Part shown: positions 47,401 to 58,084 of the stretch, one piece after another | How positions within the stretch are numbered: the first letter of the stretch is position 1 | How the letters are laid out: each line of letters begins with the position of its first letter | Assembly (NCBI GenBank): GCA_947044365.1 | Contig: OX345636.1 | Span: 31,516,466 to 31,580,465, forward strand | Length of the DNA: 64,000 nucleotides | Direction: 5' to 3' | Origin: Petrosia ficiformis | Lineage: Eukaryota; Porifera; Demospongiae; Haplosclerida; Petrosiidae | Made by a program: the position numbers and the translations under genes | Notes under the pieces: generated by a model | What the model was told of the DNA's origin: nothing | Seen by the model: the letters and a program-made list of their open reading frames with translations, nothing else | Databases searched by the model: none

Positions 47401-50336
47401 ATATGTTTGTGTCACCAACGCGAGTATGCGTTGTATACGTAGTTAAGGAAGTTACATCATTCCCGGGGGGCTCAGTCAATTAATGGGCGTGGCGCGTAAA
47501 AGAACGCGCGATCAAGCTCTACACACCAGCAGAAAGAAAGCTGTACAGCTGTGTAGCTTACGTAGAAACTGGAACTAATAGCTAGCTATTCTGCCTGACA
47601 TATATTCCTAAAGTTCTACAAGGTCCTTTGAAAGGTCAGGAGAGTAGATAATCAAGATAATAACGATAATAAGCTGTTGTCTTTCATGCTTGATAGTCAG
47701 CCATGATTACTGAATGCTGCACACCACAAAGCAGTCATAGGGATACTTTTATAAATTTGTAAAGCAATCATAGGGATGTTTTTTTTTCTCTATATACACT
47801 TGTTTTTGCATTGGATCATTACAATAATTGTAGAGAGTTATTATCTGAGGTCATAAAATGTTATACTGACTTCATAAATGGCTATATAATATGTTAGAAA
47901 TATTTATTTTAGCTCTTTTGCCACACACAAACATTTTAATACCAATATGCTCTAGCTTGAGAAGGCTAATATATGTAGTTGAAATATCTGTGGTTTAATC
48001 TAACTTTCTGTTGGTACAAGGAAATACATGTATATCCAACAATAGTGTCATAGCAACAGAAACTGTTTATGCAATATTACCGCCAGTTCACATTTACTGT
48101 ATAAGTATGTACATGTATGTATCTTTCCAGATGTTAAAGATCATGTTATCAAGTTGGAGACTACCATTGAAGGACTCACTAAGATACTTGATTCTATCAA
48201 AACTGAAATGCAGAAATTAAAAGAACAGAAAAACCAACAAAAACATGCAACTAGTATGTATATTAAAATGTTTCCTCCTGGTGAGCATGTTGCCTATTTG
48301 CATGTGCACCCCTACATGCGATTGCTCTAACAATCAAAACTATAGTTTTTAGAAGGGCTCCATTTTCATGCATATACAGTTTCACATTAATTGCTATTGA
48401 GTATGTAGTGTTTGCCAATGTCATGTGATTACTACTAGATAAAATTAGCTGGATTTGGTGGTTTCCTTGATTTCCTTGATTCATGTGTATTAGTGTACTC
48501 AATTTAATTATAAGTCAATTGCAATTTACTCAGGTAATGGACTAACTCCTACCCAACAGATTAGTACATCCTCTGAATTTGAGTCCCAAAATAGGGAGTA
48601 TCTCCAGCGATTAGATTGTTCACAGGTATTTTGTATGTACATGTACATTTTGTAATTACAATATTAATTAGTTTTAGGTGATTTGTATCATCCTTATCAA
48701 TGAATTTGTAGCCTTAAATTGTGATCTTAGTATCTTTTGTGTAAGCTAAGCATTAATATATATTCAAAATGTAAAGGAATAGAACAAAGTACTAAAGTTT
48801 GTAAAAAAAAAATTGATAGACCAATGGCAGTGTTTGTATTTGAGGTAACTGACAGCTTGACTTCATTGTGTAGTCTGTGTTTGTATTCTATAATGATGAT
48901 TAAATTTTATTGCATTTCACTCTTGAATCTGATCTAGAGTTTAGCCTTTAGACACATAAATGTACTATAATTGTTTTAGTGGATTTAATTATAAACCCCT
49001 TTAGTAAAGAATTGTGAAGTATAAACTACATGTACATGTATACCTAATTAAATTGCAAGTCTACTGTAATAATTCTGACTATGAATACAAAATCAGTCAT
49101 TTGTGCAATATTAATTTTTGTAAAGCGTTTACATTTAAACAGTTACTATAATGTACATGTATATTCAGTCATTTTGTTCAGGTAGATAACTAAATAGACC
49201 TTTTCACGTAAAGCGCTGGAATGTAGCACGGTGATAATTACTACGTGATATCACTTCCAGGGCACATTCCTGCGTCATCTTGGTTGGCTGTCAATACAAA
49301 ATTGCTAAGTAATAAGTGTTTAAAACAACTGTTATTATTGCATACATGTGTATGGCTCATTTATGCATTTATGCATTTATGGTCACAATTATAACTAACT
49401 AAAATGGAAATTGGCCACTTTTAGTTACATGTACATGTACTAACTAAAACTCTTTCAGTAACCACTATATACATGTAATGTTTTTACTATAGCTAAACTA
49501 AACTAAACGTTTGAGAAGCGGGCAAAATATACATGTAACTGTAACTAAAACTGGTGGTTATTGTCAAAGTAAAACAACACTAACACATATCTGTACATAT
49601 GCTCATAAATTATTCCATTGAGCCTATCTGTATATATGCTAACACTTGTGATTACAAACACACTCTTCAAGCTCATGACATGTACTGCATTTCCTCAAAC
49701 AAATACCTTTTCTGGGTAGGTGTCTGCTTTGTTTCAACACTAGAGTGAAAGCTACTAGAAATGGTAATATATCCCTGGCATTAATTAAATGTCTGGGTAT
49801 GGTACCTTACATAGCAGGTATTGTTTCATAACTTGTGAGTTATAGTGTCATTTTAAACTGAAGGTACATGTAGTTGACATGGCAGTTGCAACAAAGGAAA
49901 TGAAAGCCTCTGCCTGAATCAACTCCCAACTTGATTTAACATTGGGCGAAGGTTCAGCTTCAGAAAACAAATGAATACTGAGGCATTTGTAAGAGGCAAT
50001 ACAGTATTAAATACCTGTAACCTCGTTGGTAAACGCTACATGTAGTTTTTGTTTTATTCAAAGTCTAACATTCGTTCTGTATGTACATGGTCATATTAGG
50101 TGCGCCGACTATTAGATGCTTTGAACCTAACTCAGTATGAAGATGCTTTTAGAAAGGAACAGATTACAGGTGAAATATTAGCAGAGCTGAATGAGGAAAT
50201 ATTGCAAAATGAACTCGGAATGGGATTGAAAATTCATCGAATAAAGTTGATGAAGATAGTGAGTGGACGTCACTCTGCTATCAGTGTAATTAATGGAGAA
50301 GATCCTTATTATGTACATTTAGCTCAGCACAGTTAA
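41100..50336 (+). CDS. GAREM: CABIT-coiled-coil-SAM adaptor, GAREM-like, five coding exons
   Basis: Exons are 41100-41479, 45754-47312, 48131-48253, 48534-48625 and 50100-50336. All introns are GT-AG with consistent phases, giving 796 codons. Order: acidic and proline-rich N-terminus (1-126), Ser-rich linker, CABIT domain about 225-425, coiled coil about 580-685, SAM domain 719-772. Known family: GAREM adaptors couple receptor tyrosine kinases to GRB2 and MAPK signalling and combine an N-terminal CABIT with a C-terminal SAM. The coiled coil between them is a difference from the vertebrate proteins as I know them. A Tyr-Glu-Val-Ile motif near residue 9 and PPPLPP could be SH2 and SH3 ligands. 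THEMIS has CABIT but no SAM, so it fits less well. Confidence 0.88.
42270..44189 (+). CDS. piggyBac transposase, three exons, C-terminal domain frameshifted
   Basis: Exons are 42270-42531, 42612-43566 and 43631-44189, with short GT-AG introns of 80 and 64 bp in agreeing phase. The Asp/Glu-rich N-terminus and an RGRGRGGRGEQRG stretch are followed by the DDE core: Asp 250 in VAVDES, Asp 325 in TDRFYTS, Asp 427 in MLGVDK, so all three catalytic Asps are present. Known role: TTAA-specific cut-and-paste transposition. After HYLEK (about 43970) the true frame is lost at an A-run. The expected zinc-binding cysteine-rich end is found in another frame at 43988-44120 (CAVC, CTTC, LCPGEC, IYH), itself with one TGA. 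The 591-codon open product therefore ends in shadow sequence and is probably inactive. Confidence 0.85.
44247..44734. mobile_element. MITE nested in the piggyBac 3' region
   Basis: TATAGTAAAGTC(C/A)C at the left pairs with GTGACTTTACTATA at the right. CTAATTTCAGACTA at the left pairs with TAGTCTGGTATTA at the right. The TA-rich ends suggest a TA target, as for Tc1/mariner-type MITEs. It inserted after the piggyBac stop codon and before its right terminus. Related half-copy: 18404-18535. Confidence 0.75.
45754..47312 (+). CDS. GAREM: GAREM-like exon 2: linker, CABIT and start of coiled coil
   Basis: Starts after TTCTTTTTAATAG. The CABIT signature is seen as LPVQVVVTKGFYGADE, then SEGDMFNIHFFKQTKVVKV, a LPPGF turn, VSQILQLKVLPKVVRAT, DLLLLKEV, a Cys-Val-His strand and LPEIVEHIELPQTV. 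An acidic segment (EEEERHMLPQY) and a heptad-rich EEVNGRLELLELNSQGLDTR stretch follow. It ends GTTAGTG|GTAAGA in phase 1. Confidence 0.9.
47349..47808 (+). mobile_element. MITE family 'ATCCCTATG', copy 5
   Basis: CATCCCTATGATTGCTTTCC starts only 36 bp after the donor of GAREM-like exon 2, and AAAGCAATCATAGGGATG followed by CTCTATATACACTTGTTTTT ends it. It carries a duplicated AAAGCAGTCATAGGGATAC / AAAGCAATCATAGGGATG at the right end. It lies within intron 2 (47313-48130) and contains no exon. Confidence 0.88.
48131..48625 (+). CDS. GAREM: GAREM-like exons 3 and 4 with the short intron between
   Basis: Exon 3 (48131-48253) continues the coiled coil: VKDHVIKLETTIEGLTKIL, then KTEMQKLKEQKNQQ. 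Exon 4 (48534-48625) is a polar linker (TPTQQISTSSEFESQ). Exon 3 is preceded by TATCTTTCCAG and exon 4 ends CACAG|GTATTT in phase 0. Intron 4 (48626-50099) contains only AT-rich sequence and TACATGTA repeats. Confidence 0.82.
50100..50336 (+). CDS. GAREM: GAREM-like last exon: SAM domain
   Basis: After CATATTAG, the frame reads VRRLLDALNLTQYEDAFRKE, ITGEILAELNEE and LGMGLKIHRIKLMKIV, the standard five-helix SAM order with the closing G-HR-KL motif. The stop is TAA 50334-50336. AATAAA at 50475-50480 may be the poly(A) signal. SAM domains self-associate or bind other SAM proteins. Confidence 0.92.
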   Translation: MRRLLDALNLTQYEDAFRKEQITGEILAELNEEILQNELGMGLKIHRIKLMKIVSGRHSAISVINGEDPYYVHLAQHS

Positions 50337-50814
50337 TTTATAAATCTATACTGTGTAACTATAATTATCATGAAATGGAGTCTTCTATACATGTTTTAAT
50401 ATGTTTTTGGTAAAAACTGTTTATTGTGTCAGTTTACACTATGAACTTTCATACATTTTTGTATGAATAATTATAATAAATTCAATTTTTTTCACTGAGA
50501 GCTTTATGGAATGAACACCATGCTACACAGAACCTTTGCCACTGCAGCATGGTAATTAAAAGGAAAATTATCATTTTTTGTTGAGTGAAAATTAATATTC
50601 ACTTGATATTACCACCATTTATCTTGTCGCAGTGGCTTTCTGTAATTAATCAGTTTACATGTATCAGAGAGTACAGTAGTATGTAAGGATGGTCGGAATT
50701 GCAAGTCATGTGCTGAGATCTCTGCTTTTTTTTACCTACTAACAGTACAGCCAAAGGTAGTCTTTAAAGCAGAGAGCTGTCGAGTGGCAAGATTACGAAA
50801 ATTTGATTAAAACC

Positions 50815-51296
50815 CATCCCTCCATCTATCTATCCATCCATGAAAACATGCATCCATACATCAATCCATCCATTCATTCATCAAATCCATACTTGCATCC
50901 GTCAAATCCTCTATTCACCCCTCCAAACATCCACCCATCCATTCATCCAACTATTTCACCATAGACCATTCCGAACATCCATCCATTCACCAATTCTAAC
51001 ATCCATCCATCCATCCATCCACTCCATCAATAGATTCTTCCATCCATTCGTCCATGCATGCTTCTGTCCAGCAATCCTTCCATCCATTCATTCATCCATC
51101 TATCTGCCCATCCATCCATCCTTCCATCCATGCATCTATCCATCCATGTATCCATCCATCCATCAGTTCCTCCATTCACCCCTACAGACATTCATTCATC
51201 CAGCATCGATCCATCCATCCAACAAATGGCAACAATCCAACCATCCATTCATCCATCCATCCATCCACCTTTCCATCCATCAAATCATCCATCCCT
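50815..51296. repeat. (CCAT)n satellite block
   Basis: ATCC/CCAT/TTCATCC units give long His/Pro/Ser-rich frames in all three plus-strand frames, which marks them as artefacts. Confidence 0.95.
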
Positions 51297-51340
51297 AAAC
51301 CCTAATCCCTAAACCCTAAACAATAAACCCTAAACCTTAA
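51292..51340. repeat. CCCTAAA telomere-like array, block 1
   Basis: Six CCCTAAA-type units (some CCCTAAT) directly follow the CCAT array. The array is cut by the MITE at 51341 and resumes at 51926. Confidence 0.9.
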
Positions 51341-51925
51341 GGTTGTAGTCTTTTCCGTGGGCGGATGCTACTCCAATCAGTTTCTAGTCTTGCCAGCTTC
51401 TTGCTGCATACAATCTGGTTCCATTCTGTATTTTTTTGGAAGCCACACCCACCCAGGGGTATAATTATTGGGCCTAAATGTTTTGACTGATAGTCCACGG
51501 GTGGTGGAGGGGGCGGTGGGTGGGAAGCAATGGCGGGTAACTGTAGTTGCTCTCTGAGAAAGATCGGAGTTTGATAGTGCCTAGAAAGGTAGATTTTATG
51601 GTTTCAGTGAAAAGCTACAGAATTGAGCTTTCTTCAGCCTCTTGTAACTATAAAAGTAAAATGAATTTCCAGAAAACGGCTCTATTTGTTTTCTCTAAAT
51701 GCATTGTACTTGGTGCACGCCATGATTGGTGGGCGTGGCTTTCTCCGTTTTGTACTTATTAAGATGGCAAAAATGGACATTTTATATATGTTTTATCAAT
51801 TCCAGGACCCTATAAAGGTGATTAGAAGATATGAAGGTTGCCATTACACCAGGTTAGAGTCATATTATATAATATTCTATTTTGAAACTGATTGGAGTCG
51901 CATCCGCCCACTCCCTAGTACCACC
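51341..51925. mobile_element. TTAA-flanked MITE, copy C
   Basis: TTAA at 51337-51340 and 51926-51929 flank GGTTGTAGTCTTTTCCGTGG at the left and CTCCCTAGTACCACC at the right. It is inserted within the CCCTAAA array, using a TTAA created by the variant unit CCTTAAA. It is closest to copy A in length and sequence, in inverse orientation. Confidence 0.9.
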
Positions 51926-52040
51926 TTAAACCCTAAACCTTAAACTCTAAACCTTAAACCCTAAATAAACACTCAAGACTAAATCAAAAACCCTAAACCC
52001 TAAACCTTGAAACCCTAAATCCTAAGCCCTAAACCTTAAA
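51926..52040. repeat. CCCTAAA telomere-like array, block 2
   Basis: Degenerate continuation of block 1 after the MITE (CCTTAAACCCTAAA, ACCCTAAATCCTAAG). Confidence 0.88.
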
Positions 52041-52275
52041 GGGCAAGCAACATACATCAAGAACATGGTTCTTCACATCTACCTGTTCAATTAATGAGTA
52101 AGTATTATTTATAATGTTATTGCAAAAAAGTACCTTTTGTTTTTATCATCTAGGTGCTAATACGGGGCTGGTTGGGACGAGATATCAGAGTGGTTGTTCT
52201 GTCGTGTGGAGTTAATATAATCATAAACTCATTTCCCTCAACAGAGAGTATATATTGGATTTCATATGCATTACC

Positions 52276-52505
52276 CTAATAGTTCTTACAATAATAGTAT
52301 GCATGAATTAAAAAAAAAAAACTGGTAGGAGTGTTGGTTGTGCTATGACTGCTTTGACTCAATTCTTCATAGCAAACGTTTCTTTTCTGAACATTTTCTG
52401 TGCTAACTTTAACAACTGATAGAGTCTCAGTTGCCACATCTTTTAACTTTACATCCTTCATCAATGGATGTAAAGTTCCTGCTGCAACACTTTTACGGTC
52501 TACCT
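52276..52505 (-). pseudogene. Possible downstream exon of the THAP-domain relic
   Basis: On the minus strand, ATGAAGTACACAG at 52506 looks like a splice acceptor. It is followed by an open, protein-like frame (VDRKSVAAGTLHPLMKDVKL, then DVATETLSVVKV) to a stop at 52276. The frame runs into a poly-T tract that encodes Phe, so the genuine part may be shorter. Another polar minus-strand stretch (SNDESKKLSDGQENSKDE, 53095-53165) lies between this and the THAP exon. The link is inference. Confidence 0.3.
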
Positions 52506-52743
52506 GTGTACTTCATGGCACTAAAAAAGAATGATTAAACCAAGTAGCATCACTGTTTGTTTAACTTATGTAAATAGATCATACCGTATAGCAGGAAAGT
52601 TTTCACGTTCTAATTAATTAAGTTTATAATTTTTGCTGGATTTTAAATTCGCGTAACTCTATGTGCGTGAAATTAAATTCCTGTTATATTAAATTCCTAA
52701 TAAAAAAAGTATTGCGGTATTTTTTTGAAACACGTGTTAAAAA

Positions 52744-52900
52744 ATGGCCACTGAAGCTGAGCTAGAAATCGTTAGCTGTGTTAGAGGGTTCCACGTTTAT
52801 TGTTTCTTGTGGAATCCTGTACTTGGAGAAGAGCTAATTTGTAGAAGAGAAATAGGGAATGCTGAGGACAGATATGCTGTAGGTGTGTATATCACTGAAG
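52744..52900 (+). CDS. Single exon of a HIRAN-like domain protein
   Basis: ATG in AAAAATGGCC context, 52 codons, ends GAAG|GTATAT. The peptide carries SCVRGFHVY, a W-NPVLGEELICRRE core and N-EDRYAVGVY, matching the start of the HIRAN-like domains seen in many invertebrate proteins (G-x-L-x-C-R-E then N-x-x-D-x-YAV). HIRAN domains bind single-stranded DNA ends in helicases such as HLTF. The function here is unknown. No further exon in phase was recognised downstream, so this may be a partial gene or relic. It lies antiparallel within the THAP-relic interval. Confidence 0.45.
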
Positions 52901-53333
52901 GTATATAAAAAGTAACTGGCTGAATAATTAAGCATTTCAGAAAATTAACACAAAAAGGAGATGCAAAAAAAAATTATTTAACACCATAGAATTGTAAATT
53001 GTGAAGTTATTTATATAGCATGCTGATATCTCTACTGTGAACTATTTTCAATAATCACAAATCTGTTTGTATGTACCTTCACATGTGAAGCAAAAACGTT
53101 GGTCTCATCCTTACTGTTCTCTTGTCCATCACTTAACTTCTTACTTTCATCATTAGAATTTTTGATCATCATTTTTTGATAAAAACAGTAATACATTAAT
53201 AAATATATGTTATACTAATACAAGTCAAAATTATAGCTTCATATCACTTTCTGTCTATTTCTTTTCTCAAATGCTGTCCTTTTTTTCTTGGTTCAGTTTC
53301 ATTACTTCTCAGCAAATTAGAACTGCATTCTTC

Positions 53334-53603
53334 TCAGCTACAAGCAGATTCTCTTGGTCTTTTAAAAATAGTAGGTACAGCATCTTTCTTCAGTTTTGGT
53401 CTTTGTTTTATTCCAAACTTTCTAAAGACCTTTCAAAGCAGTCTGCAGTAAAGTGTGCACTGCACAAAACTGAATAACGGCTTGGACCACTCCACTTATC
53501 CCTTGTTCTTTTCACTGCATCTGCGCATTGTTTTAAACTTAAATAAGCTCACACCATCAGTATGTTTGTTAGTACAGCCTGCAGACACACACGAATCCAC
53601 CAT
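53334..53603 (-). pseudogene. THAP zinc-finger domain relic
   Basis: Minus-strand ATG at 53603 gives MVDSCVSAGCTNKHTDGVSL, the THAP start (C-x4-C). After a frame change the sequence reads ADAVKRTRDKW, then YSVLCSAHFTADCFE (the C-x2-H of the C2CH finger). After a second change it reads KLKKDAVPTIFKRP, the THAP-ending AVPTIF motif, then TGA at 53334-53336. Two frameshifts mean the domain is broken unless there are assembly errors. THAP domains are DNA-binding and occur in host genes and in P-element and Kolobok transposases. Confidence 0.72.
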
Positions 53604-53872
53604 TCTTCACGAGATTGACTCCCTTGTGTGAAGTCACGTGAAAACCGCACCCCATTTCCTCTTTATGAGGAAGCACTTGCATTGAACAGGAAGCGTAGGT
53701 GGGATAAGAAAATTAAACCACTGCAACCTTACAAAGTTCAGTTTTTGTGCAGCTTATTATTCCCTGTTGGGATTTGATATATCATCTAATTTTTGATACA
53801 CATTGTTTTGGTAATAAATACTATCATTTTCTGCAAAAATAAACAAAAAACATTTTCTATTGCAGTTACCCT

Positions 53873-54065
53873 TTAAACATTGAAACCTAAAACTGTAAAC
53901 CCTAAACCCTATAGAACAAACACAAAACTCTAAACCCTAAACCAAAAACCGTAGACTCTAAACCCTAAACACTAAACAGTAAACCATAAACCCTAACTTA
54001 AACCCTAAACCCTAATCCCTAAACCCTAAACTATTATAGATTAACACTATACCCTAATATATAAA
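53873..54065. repeat. CCCTAAA telomere-like array, block 3
   Basis: AAACCCTAAACCCTA units with many variants (AAACAGTAAACC, AAACACTAAACC) lead into the TCTA satellite. Confidence 0.88.
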
Positions 54066-54094
54066 ACCTAATGCTATTTATCTCTTTATATATG

Positions 54095-56277
54095 TACATA
54101 ACTATCTATCTATCTCTCTGTTTATTCATCTACCTATCTGAATATTTGTCTCTCCGACTCTCTCTCTATGTATATATCTATCTATCTATCTATCTCTCTA
54201 TCTATTTATCAATTTATTTATCAATCTATTTATCTATCTATCTATCTGTTTATCTATCTATATATGTAGAAATTTATCTATCAATCTATCTTTCTATTTA
54301 TCTGGATATACAATAACTCATCTATCTAAATTTTAAAAATCAATCTATTTTTTATATCTATCTATCTATTTATTTATCTATCTATTTATTTATTTATCTA
54401 TCTATCTCTGAATCTATCTGTCTATCTATTTATTTATCTGTGTATTCATCTATTTCTCTATTTATCTATCTATCTATGTGTCTATTTGTCTATTTGTCTA
54501 TCACTCCATCAATACATCTGTCTATCTATCTATCAATCTGTCTATCTAGTTATAATTCTATTTATCTATTAATTCATCTACTTATTTATTTCTCCAACTA
54601 TCTCTTCTATCTATTTATATAACTATCTATCTATCTGTCTATCTGTCCTATTTTTATATTTATATATATACATATCTATATATCTATTTATCTATCTATA
54701 TCTTGCTCTCTATCTGTCTATCTGTCTATCTCTTTTTGTACACATCTACATATCTATCAATCAATCTACCTATCTATTTGATATATAAAAACTCATCTAC
54801 CTAGATCTCTAAAAAAATCGATCTATCTATCTATCTACTTATCTATCTAATTTCTGCTTAATTGTTTATCTTTCTATATCTCTATCTATATATCTATATA
54901 TCTATTTATTCATCTATCTATATTTTTATGTCTACCTGTTTATCTATCTATCTATCTATTTATCTAACTATTTTTATATCTATCTATCTATTTTTCTAAC
55001 TAACTGATAGATAGATAGATAGGTAGATATTTTTTTATATATCCGGATAGATAGAGAGATAGCTAGATAGACAGATAGAGAAATAGATAGATATAAATAT
55101 AGATAGATAGATAGATTGATAGATAGATAAATAGATAGATAATAAAGTATATAGATTGAGAGATAGAGCAATATATAAATAGATATATAAATAAAAAGAT
55201 AGTTAAATAGATGTATAGATAGAGAAATTGAGAGAAAAATAGATGGATAGAAAAACCGAAAGATTAGTTACATAAATAGATAGATAGATAGATAGATAGA
55301 CTGACATATAAATATATAGATACAAAAATATATATATATAGATAGATAGATGGATGGATGGTTAGCTAGTTGGAGAGGGAGATAAATAAAAAATAGTTAA
55401 GTAGATAGATAGACAGATAAATAAATAGAAAAATAGATAGATAGATAAAGAGAAAGATTAATTGAATAGATAGATAGATAGATAGATAGAAAGACATATA
55501 AATAAAAAAATATATAGACAAATAGATAGACAAATAGATAGATAGATATATACATGGATGGATGGATAGATAATATAAATGGATAGATATATATATGGAC
55601 AGATAGATAGATAAGTAGATACATAGATAGAAGGATGGATGAATAGCTTGATAGATAGGGAGATACATTGATAGACTGATAGATAGATGGATAGCTAGAT
55701 TGATAGTCAAATAGATAGATAATTGAGTAAATAGGGAGTTAGACAGATAGATAGATAGATGAATGAAAGGAGATATAAATAGATAGAGAGATTGATAGAT
55801 AGATAGATAGATAGACAGACATATAAATAAATAGATAGATAGACAAATAGATAGATAGATGGATAGAAGGATGGATGGTCAGTTAGATAGAGAGGGAGAT
55901 AGTTAGATAAAGAGATAGATAGATGTATAGATAGACTTATCGATATATAGTTAGATAAATGGATACAGTGATGGATGGATAGATAGATAGATAGATAGAT
56001 GGATAGAAAGATAGATATATAGATAGATAGAGAGATAGAGGGATGGATGGATAGATAGATAGATAAGGAGATAATTTGATAGAATGATAAATAGATAGAA
56101 AGATAGATAGATAGATAGATAATAGATATAGAGATATATTGATAGATAGATAGTGAGATAGACAGATAGACAGATTGATGTATGTAGATGGATAGATTGA
56201 CAAATAGATAGATGGATAAATGGATGCATGGATGGATAGATAGATAGATAAGGAGATAATTTGATAGAATGATAAAT

Positions 56278-56326
<49 letters not shown>

Positions 56327-57328
56327 GATATAGAGATATATTGATAGATAGATAGAGAGATAGAGAGATAGACAGATTGATGTATGTAGATAGATAGATT
56401 AGCAAATAGATAGATGGATAGATGGGTGGATGGATGTATAGATAAATAGGGATATAATTTGATAGACTGATACATAGATGGATAGAGGGATAGACACTTA
56501 TATAAACAGATATATAAATAGATACATAGATAGAAAGATAGATAGGTAAATAAATAGATAGATATCTATGTATTTATCTAATTAATTATCTATTTATTTA
56601 TCTCTATCTATATATCTCCTTATCTATTTATGTAACTAATCTAACTATCTATTTGTCTATCTATAAAACTATCTACCTACCTATGTATCCATCTATCTAT
56701 CCATCTATCTATCTATCTATCTATCTGGATATATAAAAAAAAATATCTATCTATCTATCTATTTATCTATCAATTTATCTAAATATATATCTGTTTATCT
56801 ATTTATCTATCTGTATATCTATCTATCTACCTATATATTTATGTATTTATTTATCTATCTAACTATCTAGCTGGAAATGTAAACAATCATCTACCTATAT
56901 CAGTGTAAATCTATTTCTCTATCTAACTATCTATTTATCTATCTATCAGTCTACCTGTTTATTTATCTATCTTTATATCTATCTAAGTATCGATCTTTAT
57001 AAATAAAAAATCATCTACCTAAATCTCTATAAATCTATCTGTCTATCTATCTATTATTTATCTATCTGTATACATAAAAAAACATCTACCTATCTATCTA
57101 TCTCTATATTTCTCTATATTATATCTATCTGGATATATAAAAAACATCTACCTAAATCATATAAATTAATCTGCCTCTCTATTTGTCAATCTATCTACTA
57201 TCCATTTATCTATCTACCTATTTATCTATCTATCTATCTATCTATCTTTCTATCTATCTGTCTCTCTAATTATCTCAATATCTATCTATCTATCCATCCA
57301 TCCATCTATATATCTATGCACTTATTTA

Positions 57329-57361
<33 letters not shown>

Positions 57362-57540
57362 TTATTTATTTATCTAGATATCCACATCCATTCATCTATC
57401 TATTTTATTTCTATTTATGTATCTCTCTATCTATATATCTATCTATCTATCTATCTGTCTATTTATCTATCTATCTATTTATACATCTATTTGTGTATTT
57501 ACATATCTATTTATTCTAATTATATATCTATCTATCTATA
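54095..57540. repeat. (TCTA)n satellite block 1, with strand inversion
   Basis: TCTA units on the plus strand to about 55003, TAGA units from 55004 to 56563, then TCTA again. The switch points are palindromic (CTAACTGATAG and TAGATATCTA). Recurring spacers interrupt the array (for example near 54779, 56872, 57001 and 57131). All long Ile/Tyr/Leu/Ser frames here on either strand are repeat translations, not genes. Confidence 0.97.
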
Positions 57541-57650
57541 ATTATATAATTTTTTATTTTATTTTTATTTTTATTTTTATTTTTATTTTTTTAATGATAG
57601 ATAATAATTTTAATAATATAAAATAAATAAATAAAGGATTTTTTTTAAAA

Positions 57651-57951
57651 ATGAATAATTTTGGAATAAGTCAATATAATGAAAATTTCTTCCAATCCAA
57701 TAGAGTCATTCATAATCCACATATAGGCAGGCCCACTCCATCTTCAAAACCCCTACCACTTCTCCATGGCACTCTTGACCCTCGTAGACATAAACCAGTG
57801 GCTCGAATAATAGCGAATGACAATGATGTATGAACATAGTCTATCACTTGGCTGTAACTTTTCTCCCATTTTAGGGACAACACTTCCGCAGTTCTTTTAT
57901 GACACATCCTGCTTCCATGCCAACAAATCCATCTACTGATACCACAAAAGG
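57651..57951 (+). CDS. Unknown gene fragment, two candidate exons
   Basis: Exon 57651-57826 starts at ATG (MNNFGISQYNENFFQSN) and is Pro/Arg-rich (RPTPSSKPLPLL, DPRRHKPVARI). It ends AATGAT|GTATGA. A 49-bp intron ends CATTTTAG at 57875, and exon 57876-57951 reads GQHFRSSFMTHPASMPTNP, ending AAAAG|GTGAGA, a strong donor. The normal base composition inside kilobases of TCTA repeat makes it stand out. No family is recognised. The next exon is not found before the satellite resumes at about 58085. Confidence 0.4.
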
Positions 57952-58084
57952 TGAGAACGATGCGCATCTTGCTTCAACTGCACTATTGTATTTTCTCTTC
58001 TTATCTTCCTCGGCTGATCGAATAACTGCTGTAACAGGGCGTTGACTGTACGATAAACAATCATCTAACAGAATCACTATAAAA

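Noticed and set aside
50840..51312. His/Pro/Ser-rich frames up to 152 codons
   Set aside because: Products of the CCAT repeat in all three plus frames.
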